DNA of 42,596 nucleotides from a bacterium (GTDB lineage: Bacteria > BMS3Abin14), in the NCBI GenBank assembly GCA_029210545.1, contig JARGFV010000008.1:1-42596 (forward strand). Direction: 5' to 3'. Position numbers and translations under genes: made by a program. The notes under the pieces were generated by a model. That model saw only the letters and a list, made by a program, of their open reading frames with translations. It did not search any database and was not told the origin of the DNA. Positions 33,320 through 42,219 of the stretch are shown in pieces. Position 1 is the first letter of the stretch. The number at the start of each line of letters is the position of its first letter.

Positions 33320-34378
33320 ATGGCACTGTTTGGTGGTTCGAAACCGTTAGCCGGGCTGGACATCGGTTCCAGTTCGGTCAAGCTCGTCGTGCTCAAGGAG
33401 ACTGGGAAAGGGTACCGTCTCGTGAACATGGGCGTGCGATCGCTCCCCCAGGAGGTCATCGTGGACGGCGCCATCATGGACGCCGGCGTTATCAGCGACA
33501 CTCTCCGGGACATGATCCGGGAGATGAAGCTCAAGATCAAGGACGTCGCCGTCTCGGTATCCGGCCACTCGGTCATCATCAAGAAGATCAAGGTGCCCGA
33601 GATGACGGAAGAGGAACTGGAGAAGAACATCCAGTTCGAGGCCGAGCAGTACGTTCCCTTCGACGCCTCCGAGGTCAACATGGATTTCGTCATCATGGGC
33701 ACGGTCGAGGGCGAGGGGAAGATGGAGGTCCTCCTGGTGGTGGTGAAAAAGGACGTCATCAACGACATCACCACCGTGGTGACCGAAGCGGGCCTCAACC
33801 CCGTGGTGGTGGACGTGGACGCCTTCGCTCTTCAGAACATGTACGAGACCAACTACGTCATGAACCCCGAGGACGTGGTGGCCCTGGTCAATGTGGGGGC
33901 CTCCACCACCAACATCAACATCATCAGGGACGGGGTCTCCATATTCACCCGGGATATCTCGGTGGGCGGCAACCAGTTCACCGAGGCGATCCAGAAGCAG
34001 CTCCAGGTCAGCTACGACGAGGCCGAGATCCTCAAGAAGGGCGAGCCTGTGGGGGAAAAGGGGCCCGAGGATGTGGAGCCGATCCTGGGCGTTATCTCGG
34101 ACAACCTGGGACAGGAGATCCAGCGCTCCCTGGACTTTTTCAACTCCTCGAACCCCGACATCCAGATCAGCCGCGTCTCCCTTTGCGGCGGCGGCGCCAA
34201 GGTGGGCAAGGTGATCCAGGCCGTGGAACGGAGGATTGGGATCCAGGTGGAGCTGGTCAACCCCATGGAGGCCATCGTCTATAACAGGAAGAAGTTCGAT
34301 CCCGCTGAGATCGAGGATGCGGCGCCCATGCTGGGGATCGGCGTGGGTCTGGCCATCAGAAAGGCGCATGACCGATGA
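33320..34378 (+). CDS. pilM: Type IV pilus assembly ATPase-fold protein PilM
   Basis: The 352-residue cytoplasmic protein has an actin/FtsA-like fold, with the phosphate-1 segment LAGLDIGSSSVKLVVLKE (residues 10-27). It also has VALVNVGASTTNINII near 190 and RVSLCGGGAKVGKVIQ near 288, the family's nucleotide-binding elements. QFEAEQYVPFDASEVNMDF near 108 is the PilM/competence signature. It binds the cytoplasmic N-terminus of PilN and links the inner-membrane alignment complex to the motor. GGAGG stands about 6 bp before the ATG, and the stop overlaps the pilN start (ATGA). Length and motifs are normal. Confidence 0.96.
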   Translation: MALFGGSKPLAGLDIGSSSVKLVVLKETGKGYRLVNMGVRSLPQEVIVDGAIMDAGVISDTLRDMIREMKLKIKDVAVSVSGHSVIIKKIKVPEMTEEELEKNIQFEAEQYVPFDASEVNMDFVIMGTVEGEGKMEVLLVVVKKDVINDITTVVTEAGLNPVVVDVDAFALQNMYETNYVMNPEDVVALVNVGASTTNINIIRDGVSIFTRDISVGGNQFTEAIQKQLQVSYDEAEILKKGEPVGEKGPEDVEPILGVISDNLGQEIQRSLDFFNSSNPDIQISRVSLCGGGAKVGKVIQAVERRIGIQVELVNPMEAIVYNRKKFDPAEIEDAAPMLGIGVGLAIRKAHDR

Positions 34379-34938
34379 TAAAGATCAACCTGTTACCGGT
34401 CCGGGAAGAGCGGCGCCGCATGGGCGCCAGGCAAGAACAGATGTTCTTCGTCCTGATCCTGATCCTTGTCTTTATAGGGGTATTCTACTGGCACTCCACC
34501 ACCAGCAAGAAGATCAAGAACCTGAGGATGCAGATCACCCAGGCGGAGGACGACATCCGGCGGCTCGACAAGATCGTAAAAGAGGTGGAGCAGTTCAAGA
34601 AGGACAAGAAGATCCTCGAGGGAAAGATCGAGGTCATCGACAAGCTGAAGAAGGGCCGTCAGGTCCAGGTGCATTATATGGACGAGCTCAACAAGGCCCT
34701 GCCCAGCCAGGTCTGGGTGGAGTTCTACCAGCAGCGTGCCGACACGCTGATCCTGAGGGGGAAGTCGCTTTCAACCGATGACATCGCGAGCTTCATGCGC
34801 AACCTGGAGGCTTCCGTCTATTTCGACGATATCCGGCTCGACCAGACAAGCCAGAAGGAGATGCAGCTTGGAGGCCGCTCGGTCAGGGTGAACGATTTCA
34901 GTATCCGGCTGCTGGTTGTCCCGGGTGCCGGCGCGTAA
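34375..34938 (+). CDS. pilN: Type IV pilus alignment protein PilN
   Basis: The 187-residue bitopic protein starts with MIKINLLPVREERR, the conserved cytoplasmic INLLP motif that docks into PilM. A single membrane helix follows at about 22-40 (MFFVLILILVFIGVFYW), then a coiled coil (about 45-105, Lys/Glu-rich) and a small periplasmic ferredoxin-like domain with VWVEFYQQRADTLILRG. It pairs with PilO. It overlaps pilM by 4 bp, and pilO begins 31 bp after its stop. Confidence 0.94.
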   Translation: MIKINLLPVREERRRMGARQEQMFFVLILILVFIGVFYWHSTTSKKIKNLRMQITQAEDDIRRLDKIVKEVEQFKKDKKILEGKIEVIDKLKKGRQVQVHYMDELNKALPSQVWVEFYQQRADTLILRGKSLSTDDIASFMRNLEASVYFDDIRLDQTSQKEMQLGGRSVRVNDFSIRLLVVPGAGA

Positions 34939-34968
34939 CGGATTTTCCAAGCCAGGGAGGGCTTAGGA

Positions 34969-35550
34969 ATGGCAATCGACGTTGAAACCATCACCAACCT
35001 GTCACCGGTCAAAAAGCTCGGCCTGGTGGTGCTGGTAGCCGTGCTGATCGTTGGCGGATACTGGTACAGCTTTTACCGGAGCAAGGCTAAGACCATCGAC
35101 CGCCTGCGGGGCGACCTGAGCAACAAGCAGGCCAAGCTCAACGAGAACGAGGCCATCGCCCGGAACCTGCCGAGGTTCAAGGAAGAGGTGGAAAAGCTGA
35201 ACCTCCGGCTGAGCAAGGTGGTCCAGGAGCTTCCTAACAGCCGTGAGATCCCCAACCTCCTGGAGACCATAAGCAACCTGGGCGCCATTAACGGACTCGA
35301 AGTGCTCTACATCAAGCCCAGCAACGACGTGGACAAAGGGTTTTACGCCGAGGTCCCCATATCGGTGAAGGTCAAGGGCGGCTATCACGAAATGGGGATG
35401 TTCCTCGACGCCGTGAGCAAGCTGCCGAGGATCATCAACGTCAGCGACATCACCATAGGAAACGCCAAGGAGGACGGAAGGACAGGAGCGATCATCCTGG
35501 ACATCAGCGCCCTGGCGACAACCTACAGGTACATGGAGAAGGGGGGTTGA
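34969..35550 (+). CDS. pilO: Type IV pilus alignment protein PilO
   Basis: The 193-residue bitopic protein has a short cytoplasmic N-terminus (NLSPVKKLGL), one membrane helix at about 18-36 (GLVVLVAVLIVGGYWYSFY) and a coiled coil (about 40-85). Its periplasmic domain has LPNSREIPNLLETISNLG and VKGGYHEMGMFLDAVSKLPR, the family signature. It forms heterodimers with PilN and contacts PilP. AGGGAGG precedes the ATG. The stop lies 2 bp before the pilP ATG. Confidence 0.94.
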   Translation: MAIDVETITNLSPVKKLGLVVLVAVLIVGGYWYSFYRSKAKTIDRLRGDLSNKQAKLNENEAIARNLPRFKEEVEKLNLRLSKVVQELPNSREIPNLLETISNLGAINGLEVLYIKPSNDVDKGFYAEVPISVKVKGGYHEMGMFLDAVSKLPRIINVSDITIGNAKEDGRTGAIILDISALATTYRYMEKGG

Positions 35551-35552
35551 GC

Positions 35553-36092
35553 ATGACGATCCCGACACGCCTGACGGCGATCCTCCTGCTGGTCCTGGGC
35601 GTCGGACTTTTTGCGGCTCCGGCGTGCAGGAAGGCCCCGCCCCCGCCCCCGAAACAGGCCCCCGTGGCGGTCAAGCCCCAGCAAGCCGCGCCGCCCAAGG
35701 CCGAAGCGGTGGCAGAGGCCGGGGAGGTCGAGGTGTTCAGGTACAACCCCGCCGGGTACCGCAGTCCCTTCGGATCCCTGCTAAGGGTGAAGCAGGCCGA
35801 GGAAGGGGCGCCCGAGGAATCGCTGACACCTCTTCAGAGGATCCCGGTCACCGACATCCGTGTCGAGGGGATCATCCTCATGGGGAAAAGGTCAGTGGCA
35901 AACGTCATTACCCCGGACGGGAAAGTCCACATCGTTTCGGTGGGCACACCCATGGGGAGGCACAAAGGGAAGATCGTCAGGTTGACCTCCACGGAAGTGA
36001 TCGTGGAGGAACAGTTCGAGGATTACCTGGGAAAAGAGTTCAAACAGGAAACTGTTCTCAGGCTACGCGAGAAAGAAGGGGAGAGTCTGTGA
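35553..36092 (+). CDS. pilP: Type IV pilus lipoprotein PilP
   Basis: The product has 179 residues. A signal peptide (about 1-24) ends in FAAPACRKAPPPP, a plausible lipobox with the cysteine followed by a Pro-rich linker. The PilP domain has YNPAGYRSPFGSLLRV, LTPLQRIPVTDIRVEGIIL and VIVEEQFEDYLGKEFKQE. It bridges PilN/PilO with the N0 region of the secretin. The ATG at 35553 is preferred over TTG at 35547 because of the purine-rich site GGGGGG 6 bp upstream. Its stop overlaps the pilQ start by one base. Confidence 0.93.
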   Translation: MTIPTRLTAILLLVLGVGLFAAPACRKAPPPPPKQAPVAVKPQQAAPPKAEAVAEAGEVEVFRYNPAGYRSPFGSLLRVKQAEEGAPEESLTPLQRIPVTDIRVEGIILMGKRSVANVITPDGKVHIVSVGTPMGRHKGKIVRLTSTEVIVEEQFEDYLGKEFKQETVLRLREKEGESL

Positions 36093-38878
36093 TGAAGCTT
36101 TCGATGGCTAAACTACCGTGGGTACTGGTGGCTTTCGCCCTGGCCTTCAGCGGGTGCGCGGCTCCCGGGAGCCAGATGCGCGCGTCCGTGGAGGAGGCGG
36201 CTGTCGCCGGCGTCGTCTCGGTGACCGGAGAGGAACTGCCTGACAGGGTGCGGCTGAACATCGAAGGGTCCACGACCCTCGCCTATACGGTGTTCAGGCT
36301 TTCCGAGCCGCTGAGGCTCATCGTGGACCTGGCCGATGCCGACGTCACCGGGCTCGGTGAGGAGATCGCTGTGGATCTGGGCAACGTATCCACGGTAAGC
36401 CCCATCCAGTTCGACGAGGATTCCGGCCGGATCGGCCGGCTCGAGATCTCCCTGGTGGAACTGTGGGATTACGAGACATCGCGGTCCGACGGCACTATTA
36501 TCATCGACTTCCTCAAGCCGGTCACGGTTGCTGAGGGGGCGGCTCTGGAGGCTGTTGAGCAGCCTTCGGAGCTCCAGCCCATGGAGGTTCAGGATGTGGA
36601 GGTCGTCGAACTCACTGTACCAGGTGAGGAGTCCTTGACCGGAGCCCCCATGGTTGAAGGGGCCGCCCCTGCCGCTGAGCCCCTGTCCCCGGCCGGATTT
36701 ATCAACGGCGTTCTGTTCGAGGAAACCGACGGCGGGCTCACAGTCAGGTTCGCGGCCGACGGGACGGTAGCCGACTACAGGACCATGGACCTTACCGGCC
36801 CCACCCGGCTCGTTCTGGACGTCCAGGGAGTGGCCAAGGGGTTCGCCCCCAGCCGTATCCCTGTGGAGATGGGCGGGGTGAGCCGCATACGGGTCGGTGA
36901 GCATTACGACCAGAACAAGCTGCGCTTCGTCCTGGATCTTGACGGTGAGGCTGTGCCACCCTACGCTCTGGAATCGGTGGGCTCCGAACTTGTCCTGAGA
37001 CTGGGTGAAGGCGCCGTGGCAGCGGCGCCCGTGGTTCCGCAAACCGTGGAAAGTGAAGAACCTGTCCAGGGCGAGCCTGAACCTGCCGCGGGAGCGGCCG
37101 ATGAGGTGACTCCCGCTCCTGTTGAGGCCGCGCCAGCCCCAGCCCTTATTCCTGTTGTTACACCATCCGCAACTGTCGGCGGCAACGCTGTTACGGACAT
37201 CAGGTACCGGGCGGAGGCTGCGGGCGGGGCTGTGCTCATCATCTCCGATACCCCGGTGGATTACAATATTACCCAGCCCGATGCCGGCCACCTCCTTGTG
37301 GACCTGGCGGGTGTCAGCCTGTCCAGAGGCCTGGTGCGCAGCCAGGATACCCGGGACATGGAGGGGGCCCTGCAGTCGCTGAGTTCCTATAACCCACGGG
37401 GAGCTGACGGTGCCCGGGTCAGCCTGTCTTTCACCGCAGGGACAACCTACGAGGTGGACCAGACCGGCGGAACTTTGACGATCTCCCTGACAGCGTCGGC
37501 ACCCGAGGCGGCGCCTCCGTCCGGGGTAATGTCCGAGGAAAGGCCCATGGCCCGTCCGGAACCGGCCGCGGCGGCTCCCGCACCCGTGGAACCGGCTCAG
37601 GCCAGACAGGCAGCGACCTCGACCTCCATATCCATGAAGACCGATGAAGGTCCCCGGTTCACCGGCGAGAGGATCACCCTGGACTTCCAGAACGCCGACC
37701 TGCTCAACGTCTTGAGGCTCATCGCCGAGGTCAGCGAACTGAACATCATCACGGCTGAGGGCGTCGGCGGCAAGATCAGCATGAGAATGGTGGATGTTCC
37801 CTGGGACCAGGCTCTCGATATCATCCTCAAAACCAAGCAGCTGGGCCAGATCCGCGAGGGCAACGTGGTCCGCATTGCCCCCAGGGCTGTTCTCGAGGGT
37901 GAAAAACTCGCCGCGTTAAAGTCCAAGGAGGCCGAGATCAAGGTCGAGGACCTCATCCTTGAGATCATCCCCATCAGTTATTCCAAGGCGGAGGACCTCG
38001 TAAGCCAACTGGGCTCTTTCCTCAGCTCGCGGGGAACCATAAGCACCGACTCCAGGACCAACTCCCTCATCGTCAAGGATATCGAAGCCAACGTGGCGCG
38101 GGTCAAGGAACTTGTCCAGACCCTGGATATCCCGACACCACAGGTGAGGATAGAAGCCCGGATCGTCATCGTTGACGAGTCTTACATCAAGAACCTGGGT
38201 ATCGAATGGGGTGCGTCCGCCACGTCGGGTGGTACGCAGATCTTCGGCGATTCGGGAGGTACCGGCGTGCCCAACTCCCTGGTTAACCTGCCTGCCTCCA
38301 ACGCCCAGACCGCTCTCGGATTTTCCTTCGGTAGCGTGGGTAACTTCGACAACCTGGATCTGAGGCTCAGCGCCCTGGAACAGAGCAACAACGGCCGGAT
38401 CATCTCCAGCCCGTCCCTCCTGGTGATCCAGGACGAGACGGCCAGCATCGAAGTGAACAACCCGTTCCCCGAGAACCGGTCCTCAACCTCACAGAGCGAC
38501 GCAGGAACCACCACGACCACGGACGTTTCCTTCCCTGACATCAAGACCAAGCTTCAGATCACTCCCCAGGTGACCAGCAACCAGGACATCTTCATGGAAG
38601 TCAAGGTGGAGAAGGACAGCAAGGGCGCGTCCGCCAGTTTCGAAGGGAATACCTTCACGGGGATCAACACCCACAAACTGGATACCAAGATCATCGTCAA
38701 GAACAACGGGACGGCCGTTATCGGCGGTGTCTACACGGAGGAAGAAACCGACGGGCAGGGCAGCGTGCCGTTCTTCTCCAAGGTGCCCATCTTAGGGTGG
38801 CTGTTCAAGAACAAGAACACCAGCAACAGCAGGAACGAGCTTCTGATCTTCATCAACGCCACTATCGTGGGATCCTGA
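36092..38878 (+). CDS. pilQ: Type IV pilus secretin PilQ with three AMIN domains
   Basis: The 928-residue protein forms the outer-membrane pore through which the pilus emerges. A lipoprotein-type signal ends at FSGC (Cys22). Three AMIN-like beta domains lie at about 45-150, 205-307 and 368-467, joined by Pro/Ala/Glu-rich linkers; they probably bind peptidoglycan. Then follow the STN/N0 domain (about 525-603, ITLDFQNADLLNVLRLIAEV), an N1/secretin_N domain (about 623-683, SRTNSLIVKDIEANVARVKE) and the secretin core (about 688-928) with IEARIVIVDESYIKNLGIEWG and VPFFSKVPILGWLFKN. The core's conserved end ELLIFINATI is intact. Usual PilQ lengths are about 650-900. The ATG at 36092 overlaps the pilP stop; the upstream open reading in this frame lies within pilP and is not coding. 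Confidence 0.96.
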   Translation: MKLSMAKLPWVLVAFALAFSGCAAPGSQMRASVEEAAVAGVVSVTGEELPDRVRLNIEGSTTLAYTVFRLSEPLRLIVDLADADVTGLGEEIAVDLGNVSTVSPIQFDEDSGRIGRLEISLVELWDYETSRSDGTIIIDFLKPVTVAEGAALEAVEQPSELQPMEVQDVEVVELTVPGEESLTGAPMVEGAAPAAEPLSPAGFINGVLFEETDGGLTVRFAADGTVADYRTMDLTGPTRLVLDVQGVAKGFAPSRIPVEMGGVSRIRVGEHYDQNKLRFVLDLDGEAVPPYALESVGSELVLRLGEGAVAAAPVVPQTVESEEPVQGEPEPAAGAADEVTPAPVEAAPAPALIPVVTPSATVGGNAVTDIRYRAEAAGGAVLIISDTPVDYNITQPDAGHLLVDLAGVSLSRGLVRSQDTRDMEGALQSLSSYNPRGADGARVSLSFTAGTTYEVDQTGGTLTISLTASAPEAAPPSGVMSEERPMARPEPAAAAPAPVEPAQARQAATSTSISMKTDEGPRFTGERITLDFQNADLLNVLRLIAEVSELNIITAEGVGGKISMRMVDVPWDQALDIILKTKQLGQIREGNVVRIAPRAVLEGEKLAALKSKEAEIKVEDLILEIIPISYSKAEDLVSQLGSFLSSRGTISTDSRTNSLIVKDIEANVARVKELVQTLDIPTPQVRIEARIVIVDESYIKNLGIEWGASATSGGTQIFGDSGGTGVPNSLVNLPASNAQTALGFSFGSVGNFDNLDLRLSALEQSNNGRIISSPSLLVIQDETASIEVNNPFPENRSSTSQSDAGTTTTTDVSFPDIKTKLQITPQVTSNQDIFMEVKVEKDSKGASASFEGNTFTGINTHKLDTKIIVKNNGTAVIGGVYTEEETDGQGSVPFFSKVPILGWLFKNKNTSNSRNELLIFINATIVGS

Positions 38879-38897
38879 TCTTGCTGAAGGAGTAACG

Positions 38898-38932
38898 AAC
38901 GCATCCGTCGATGAGCGGCGGATGCGTTTTTT
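38898..38932 (+). terminator. Intrinsic terminator of the pilMNOPQ operon
   Basis: AACGCATCCG (38898-38907) pairs with CGGATGCGTT (38919-38928), extendable by further pairs around an ATGAG loop, and is followed by TTTTTT. It lies 20 bp after the pilQ stop. Repeat copy C begins 5 bp further on. Confidence 0.92.
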
Positions 38933-38936
38933 AATT

Positions 38937-39095
38937 TTGATAGAGTCGCAAAAAGTCCAATCCGGGACTTTTCGCTCCACGGAAAGGGAAAAGCGTCGTT
39001 TTCCCTTTCCTTACAAATCAATGACTTACGGAGTGAGTCATTGATTTGGGCGCCCCGCGCGGGGCGCGTTGATGGACTTTTTGCGAGTCCATCAA
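38937..39095 (+). repeat. Multi-hairpin dispersed repeat, copy C (forward)
   Basis: This is the best-preserved copy. The 22-nt ends TTGAT...GTCGCAAAAAGTCC and GGACTTTTTGCGA...ATCAA are inverted repeats with two mismatches. Between them lie AAAAGTCC/GGACTTTT, GGAAAGGGAAAA/TTTTCCCTTTCC (12 bp perfect), CAAATCAATGACT/AGTCATTGATTTG (13 bp), the 18-bp self-complementary GCGCCCCGCGCGGGGCGC and TTGATGGACT/AGTCCATCAA. It lies directly after the pilQ terminator. Confidence 0.93.
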
Positions 39096-39222
39096 TTTTG
39101 ACAGGGTCGTAAAAAGTCTCCTCGAGCCATTTTACGAGGAGGGGGATGGATACCCCTCCCCCACCCCAGCTCACGCCTGACAGGCGTGAACTATTTGATG
39201 AACTATTCGCGAGTCCATCAAT
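39096..39222 (+). repeat. Related element with the same ends but a different interior
   Basis: The left end TTTTGACAGGGTCGTAAAAAGTC and the right end TTCGCGAGTCCATCAA resemble the ends of copy C, which it directly follows. The interior is different: CTCCTCG/CGAGGAG, GGGGGA...TCCCCC-type pairing near 39140-39160, and TCACGCCTG/CAGGCGTGA (39172-39190). It looks like a second subtype of the same repeat family placed in tandem. It ends just before the aroC ribosome site. Confidence 0.65.
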
Positions 39223-39233
39223 AAGGAGGGAAT

Positions 39234-40391
39234 ATGCTGCGATTCCTTACCGCGGGTGAGTCCCACGGCGAATCCCTGGTGGCCATCATCGAAGGGCTGC
39301 CCGCCGGGCTGGAACTGAGTACGGAGGCCATCGACAGGGAGCTTGCCAGGCGGCAAAAGGGCTTCGGACGCGGGAAAAGGATGGAGATCGAGACGGACCG
39401 CGTTCAGTTCATTTCCGGGTTGCGTGGCGGCAGGACCCTTGGCAGCCCCATGGCCCTGAGGATCCGGAACCGGGACTGGGAAAACTGGAAGGAAACCATG
39501 GGTCCTGAATCAGGCAATATCGACGTCAGGGCTGTAACGAGTCCCCGACCCGGCCATGCCGATCTTCCCGGCGGGATAAAATACGATCACAAGGACTTCA
39601 GGAACGTCCTGGAGCGGGCCAGCGCCAGGGAAACCGCCGCCAGGGTGGCAGTTGGATCCGTGGGGAGGATCATCCTGGAAAAGTTCGGGATCACGGTCGT
39701 CGGGCACGTCCTTTCAATCGGGGGATCACCACGCCATAAAACAGCACTCTCCCGTCCCCAGGAGGCCAATGAGGCCGAGAAGTCTCCCGTCCGCTGCATC
39801 GACAAGGACGCCGAGAAGGAGATGATACGGCGCATCGAGGAGGCGACACGGGCAGGGGAGACCCTGGGCGGAGTTTTCGAGATCCAGGCTTTCGGTGTCC
39901 CCGTCGGACTCGGGAGCTACGTGCACTGGGACCGCAGGCTCGACACGGACCTCGCAGCCGCGATCATGAGTATCCCGGCCATCAAGGGGGTCCAGATAGG
40001 CGCCGGTTTCGAGGGCGCCGACCTTCCCGGCTCGAAAGTCCACGATGCCATCTCCTATGACAGGCCCAGAGGGTTTTTCAGGGAATCCAACCGGGCCGGG
40101 GGTATCGAAGGCGGCGTATCCAACGGCGAGCCCATCGTTCTTTCGGCGGGCATGAAGCCGATACCCACCCTCAGGTCTCCCCTTGGATCGGTCCATTTTC
40201 TGAGCAAGCGCAAAGTGGAAGCCGCCGTGGAAAGGTCAGACGTCACGGCTGTCCCGGCGGCTTGCGTCATCGGCGAGTCGATGGTGGCGTGGGTGCTGGC
40301 CAGGCATTTCTGCGACAAGTTCGGCGGGGATTCCGTGGACGAGATGCAGCGCAACTACAGCGGGTACCAGGAGTATGTGAGAAAGCTGTAG
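39234..40391 (+). CDS. aroC: Chorismate synthase
   Basis: The 385-residue enzyme converts 5-enolpyruvylshikimate-3-phosphate to chorismate using reduced FMN, the last step of the common aromatic pathway. Signatures are FLTAGESHGESLVAIIEGLPAG at the N-terminus (His near residue 11), RRQKGFGRGKRMEIE, SPRPGHADLPGGIKY near 103-117 and ERASARETAARVAVG near 125-139. GGIEGGVSNGEPIVL near 290 is also present. AAGGAGGG lies about 5 bp before the ATG. It follows the pil operon terminator and two repeat elements, with no promoter I can define, and precedes the shikimate kinase gene by 50 bp. The pilQ-aroC-aroK order matches what I remember of Geobacter. Confidence 0.97.
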   Translation: MLRFLTAGESHGESLVAIIEGLPAGLELSTEAIDRELARRQKGFGRGKRMEIETDRVQFISGLRGGRTLGSPMALRIRNRDWENWKETMGPESGNIDVRAVTSPRPGHADLPGGIKYDHKDFRNVLERASARETAARVAVGSVGRIILEKFGITVVGHVLSIGGSPRHKTALSRPQEANEAEKSPVRCIDKDAEKEMIRRIEEATRAGETLGGVFEIQAFGVPVGLGSYVHWDRRLDTDLAAAIMSIPAIKGVQIGAGFEGADLPGSKVHDAISYDRPRGFFRESNRAGGIEGGVSNGEPIVLSAGMKPIPTLRSPLGSVHFLSKRKVEAAVERSDVTAVPAACVIGESMVAWVLARHFCDKFGGDSVDEMQRNYSGYQEYVRKL

Positions 40392-40441
40392 GGACCGTTC
40401 TCGGCCTGTTGTTTCTTCCATCCTTGATTTGAGTCGAATCG

Positions 40442-40975
40442 ATGCAAAATGACGACAATAAAAACATCATTCTGACCGGATTCATGGCGACCGGGAAGAC
40501 TTCCGTCGGCCGATCCCTGGCAACGCGGATCGGCTATGATTTTGTTGACACTGATCAGCTGATCGAATCGCGCATCGGCATGACCATCGCCGAATTTTTT
40601 CATGAAAAGGGCGAGGCTGCCTTTCGAAAAATGGAATCCGATCTTGCCCGGGAACTGGCGGGACGGGTCGGACTGGTCATCTCAACCGGAGGGCGGTTCA
40701 TGCTGGATGGGGACAATGCCGCCGTCCTGGGCAAAACAGGCCGGGTCTTCTGTCTGGTGGCAACGCCGGAGGAAATTCTCAAGCGCGCTGAAAGCGATAG
40801 CCATGTGCGCCCGCTGCTCCTGGTTCCGAACCCCCTTGAGCATATCGTCGAACTGCTGCAGCAGAGGAAAAAAGGCTACGGGCAGTTCCCCAAAATAGTT
40901 TCCTCCCGGAAAAGTCCGGAGGCTGTCGTCGAAGAAATATTAGAGATAATAGCAGACGACACGGATTTCCACTGA
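40442..40975 (+). CDS. aroK: Shikimate kinase
   Basis: The 177-residue P-loop kinase phosphorylates shikimate at O-3. Walker A is GFMATGKTSVGRSLA (13-27), the shikimate-contacting DTD is at about 36-38 and FRKMESD at about 61-67, with a lid region HVRPLLL near 122. The shikimate-binding GGG motif reads STGGRFML, with Arg replacing the third Gly, as I recall in some deltaproteobacterial homologues. No clear Shine-Dalgarno sequence precedes the ATG, so translation may be weak or the start differ. It shares the pathway with the upstream aroC gene and is probably co-transcribed with it. It converges with the minus-strand dehydrogenase 55 bp away; no strong bidirectional terminator is visible between them. 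Confidence 0.9.
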   Translation: MQNDDNKNIILTGFMATGKTSVGRSLATRIGYDFVDTDQLIESRIGMTIAEFFHEKGEAAFRKMESDLARELAGRVGLVISTGGRFMLDGDNAAVLGKTGRVFCLVATPEEILKRAESDSHVRPLLLVPNPLEHIVELLQQRKKGYGQFPKIVSSRKSPEAVVEEILEIIADDTDFH

Positions 40976-41030
40976 CCTGACGGGTCCGGGAATATATAAA
41001 GGGGAACTTGTTTGAGTGGAACCATGCCCC

Positions 41031-42014
41031 TCAGGGAGTCACCAGGACCTTTAAACGGTCCGGTGCGTGGAAGTTCTTTATGGCACTGTCAAGCTCTTCA
41101 AGTCCTATCACGTCTGAGATAAGGGGAGTGGGGTCGATCTGCCTGCTTTCGAGAAGCTCGAGGACGCCGGGAAATTCGTCGGTGTATATCATCGAACCAT
41201 TAATGGAAAGCTCCTTGCGGACGATCTGGGTGGTGGAGACCGGGTGATCGGGACCGGGAAGGCCCAGCAGCGCGATCCGCCCGCCCGGTGCGGCCAGGCC
41301 GATGGCATCCGCAAGGCCGACCGCCGCTCCGCTGGTCTCGTAGATAAGATCAAATGAGGAAGGCTCCGGTTCCTTTTCACCGCCGACCAGGAATGTGCTG
41401 TCGGCACCCATCTCACTTGCCAGCGACAGGTGCTCGCCCAGAAGGTCCGAAACGCCCACCTCCGCTCCCGCGAGTTTGGCGAGCAGCAGCGTCATGAGGC
41501 CGATGACACCGCCGCCGATGATCATGACCCGGTCCCCATCTGCCGGGGGCAGTATCTTGACGCCGTGGGCGGCGACTGCAAGAGGTTCCGTAAGGACGGC
41601 AGTCTGGTCATCGAGGCTCTCCGGCACAGTCCACACGTACCTGGAAGGGACCTTGACGTACTGTGCGAACATGCCGTTAGCGTCGATTCCCAAACGGATC
41701 TTTTCGGAGCAGATATTATCCATCCCCGAATTGCACAGTTCACAATCCCAACAGGAGAAGTTGGGTTGGATGACAACTCTTTGTCCCGCAGTAACTTTCG
41801 ATACATTGGGGCCGACCTCCTTAACGATTCCAATCCCCTCGTGGCCGGGTATCACCGGCAGGGGAACGTCGAACTTCCCTTTATAAAGCGAATAGTCAGT
41901 GCCGCAGATGCCAGCCAGGGTCACGGCGATGAGCACCTCACCGGACCCCGGTACCGGATCGGGAAGGTCAACAACCGAAAGGTCTGCTGTATTATTCAGC
42001 ACTGCTGCTCTCAT
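41031..42014 (-). CDS. Zinc-dependent medium-chain alcohol dehydrogenase family protein
   Basis: The 327-residue MDR enzyme has catalytic-zinc ligands in GICGTD (Cys37) and PGHEGIG (His58, Glu59), and a structural-zinc site with four cysteines at about 88, 91, 94 and 102. The NAD(P)-binding Rossmann loop is VMIIGGGVIGLMTLLLAKLAG near 168. Substrate may be a polyol, sugar alcohol or threonine-like alcohol (sorbitol/threonine dehydrogenase branch); sequence does not decide. The ATG at 42012-42014 is preferred because GGAGGAG lies just upstream on the minus strand. A longer in-frame reading to 42299 runs through repeat sequence and lacks family similarity. It stands apart from the pilus and aromatic genes in direction and probably in function. 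Confidence 0.88.
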   Translation of the reverse strand: MRAAVLNNTADLSVVDLPDPVPGSGEVLIAVTLAGICGTDYSLYKGKFDVPLPVIPGHEGIGIVKEVGPNVSKVTAGQRVVIQPNFSCWDCELCNSGMDNICSEKIRLGIDANGMFAQYVKVPSRYVWTVPESLDDQTAVLTEPLAVAAHGVKILPPADGDRVMIIGGGVIGLMTLLLAKLAGAEVGVSDLLGEHLSLASEMGADSTFLVGGEKEPEPSSFDLIYETSGAAVGLADAIGLAAPGGRIALLGLPGPDHPVSTTQIVRKELSINGSMIYTDEFPGVLELLESRQIDPTPLISDVIGLEELDSAIKNFHAPDRLKVLVTP

Positions 42015-42182
42015 TTGGCTCCTCCGTGAACGTTTTATGGAAGGACTACAGAGTGCGCTGGCCGCAGCTTGCTCTACGAAAGACAGGCGAAGCATGGGGA
42101 GCAAGTGTGCAGACAACATTATCCCATTTTCCCCCTGGCAGGCAAGTCGCACACCCGGCGCGGGTCTCTCTGGCCGGGTTAC

Positions 42183-42219
42183 GGGGCGCGTTGATGGTCT
42201 TTTTGCGAAGTCATCAACC
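42183..42219 (+). repeat. Multi-hairpin dispersed repeat, fragment D (right end)
   Basis: GGGGCGCGTTGATGG followed by TCTTTTTGCGAAGTCATCAAC matches the right end of copies A and C. The preceding hairpins of the element are missing or replaced by CACCCGG...CCGGGTT sequence. It lies in the 582-bp gene-free stretch upstream of the dehydrogenase. Confidence 0.75.

Noticed and set aside
33347-34369. A 340-codon open frame on the minus strand opposite pilM
   Set aside because: Composition is dominated by Asp, His, Leu and Val as expected from antisense of GC-biased codons. PilM on the plus strand is unambiguous.
35624-36091. Upstream extension of the pilQ frame
   Set aside because: This stretch encodes PilP in another frame with signal peptide and family motifs. 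The pilQ signal peptide begins at the ATG at 36092.
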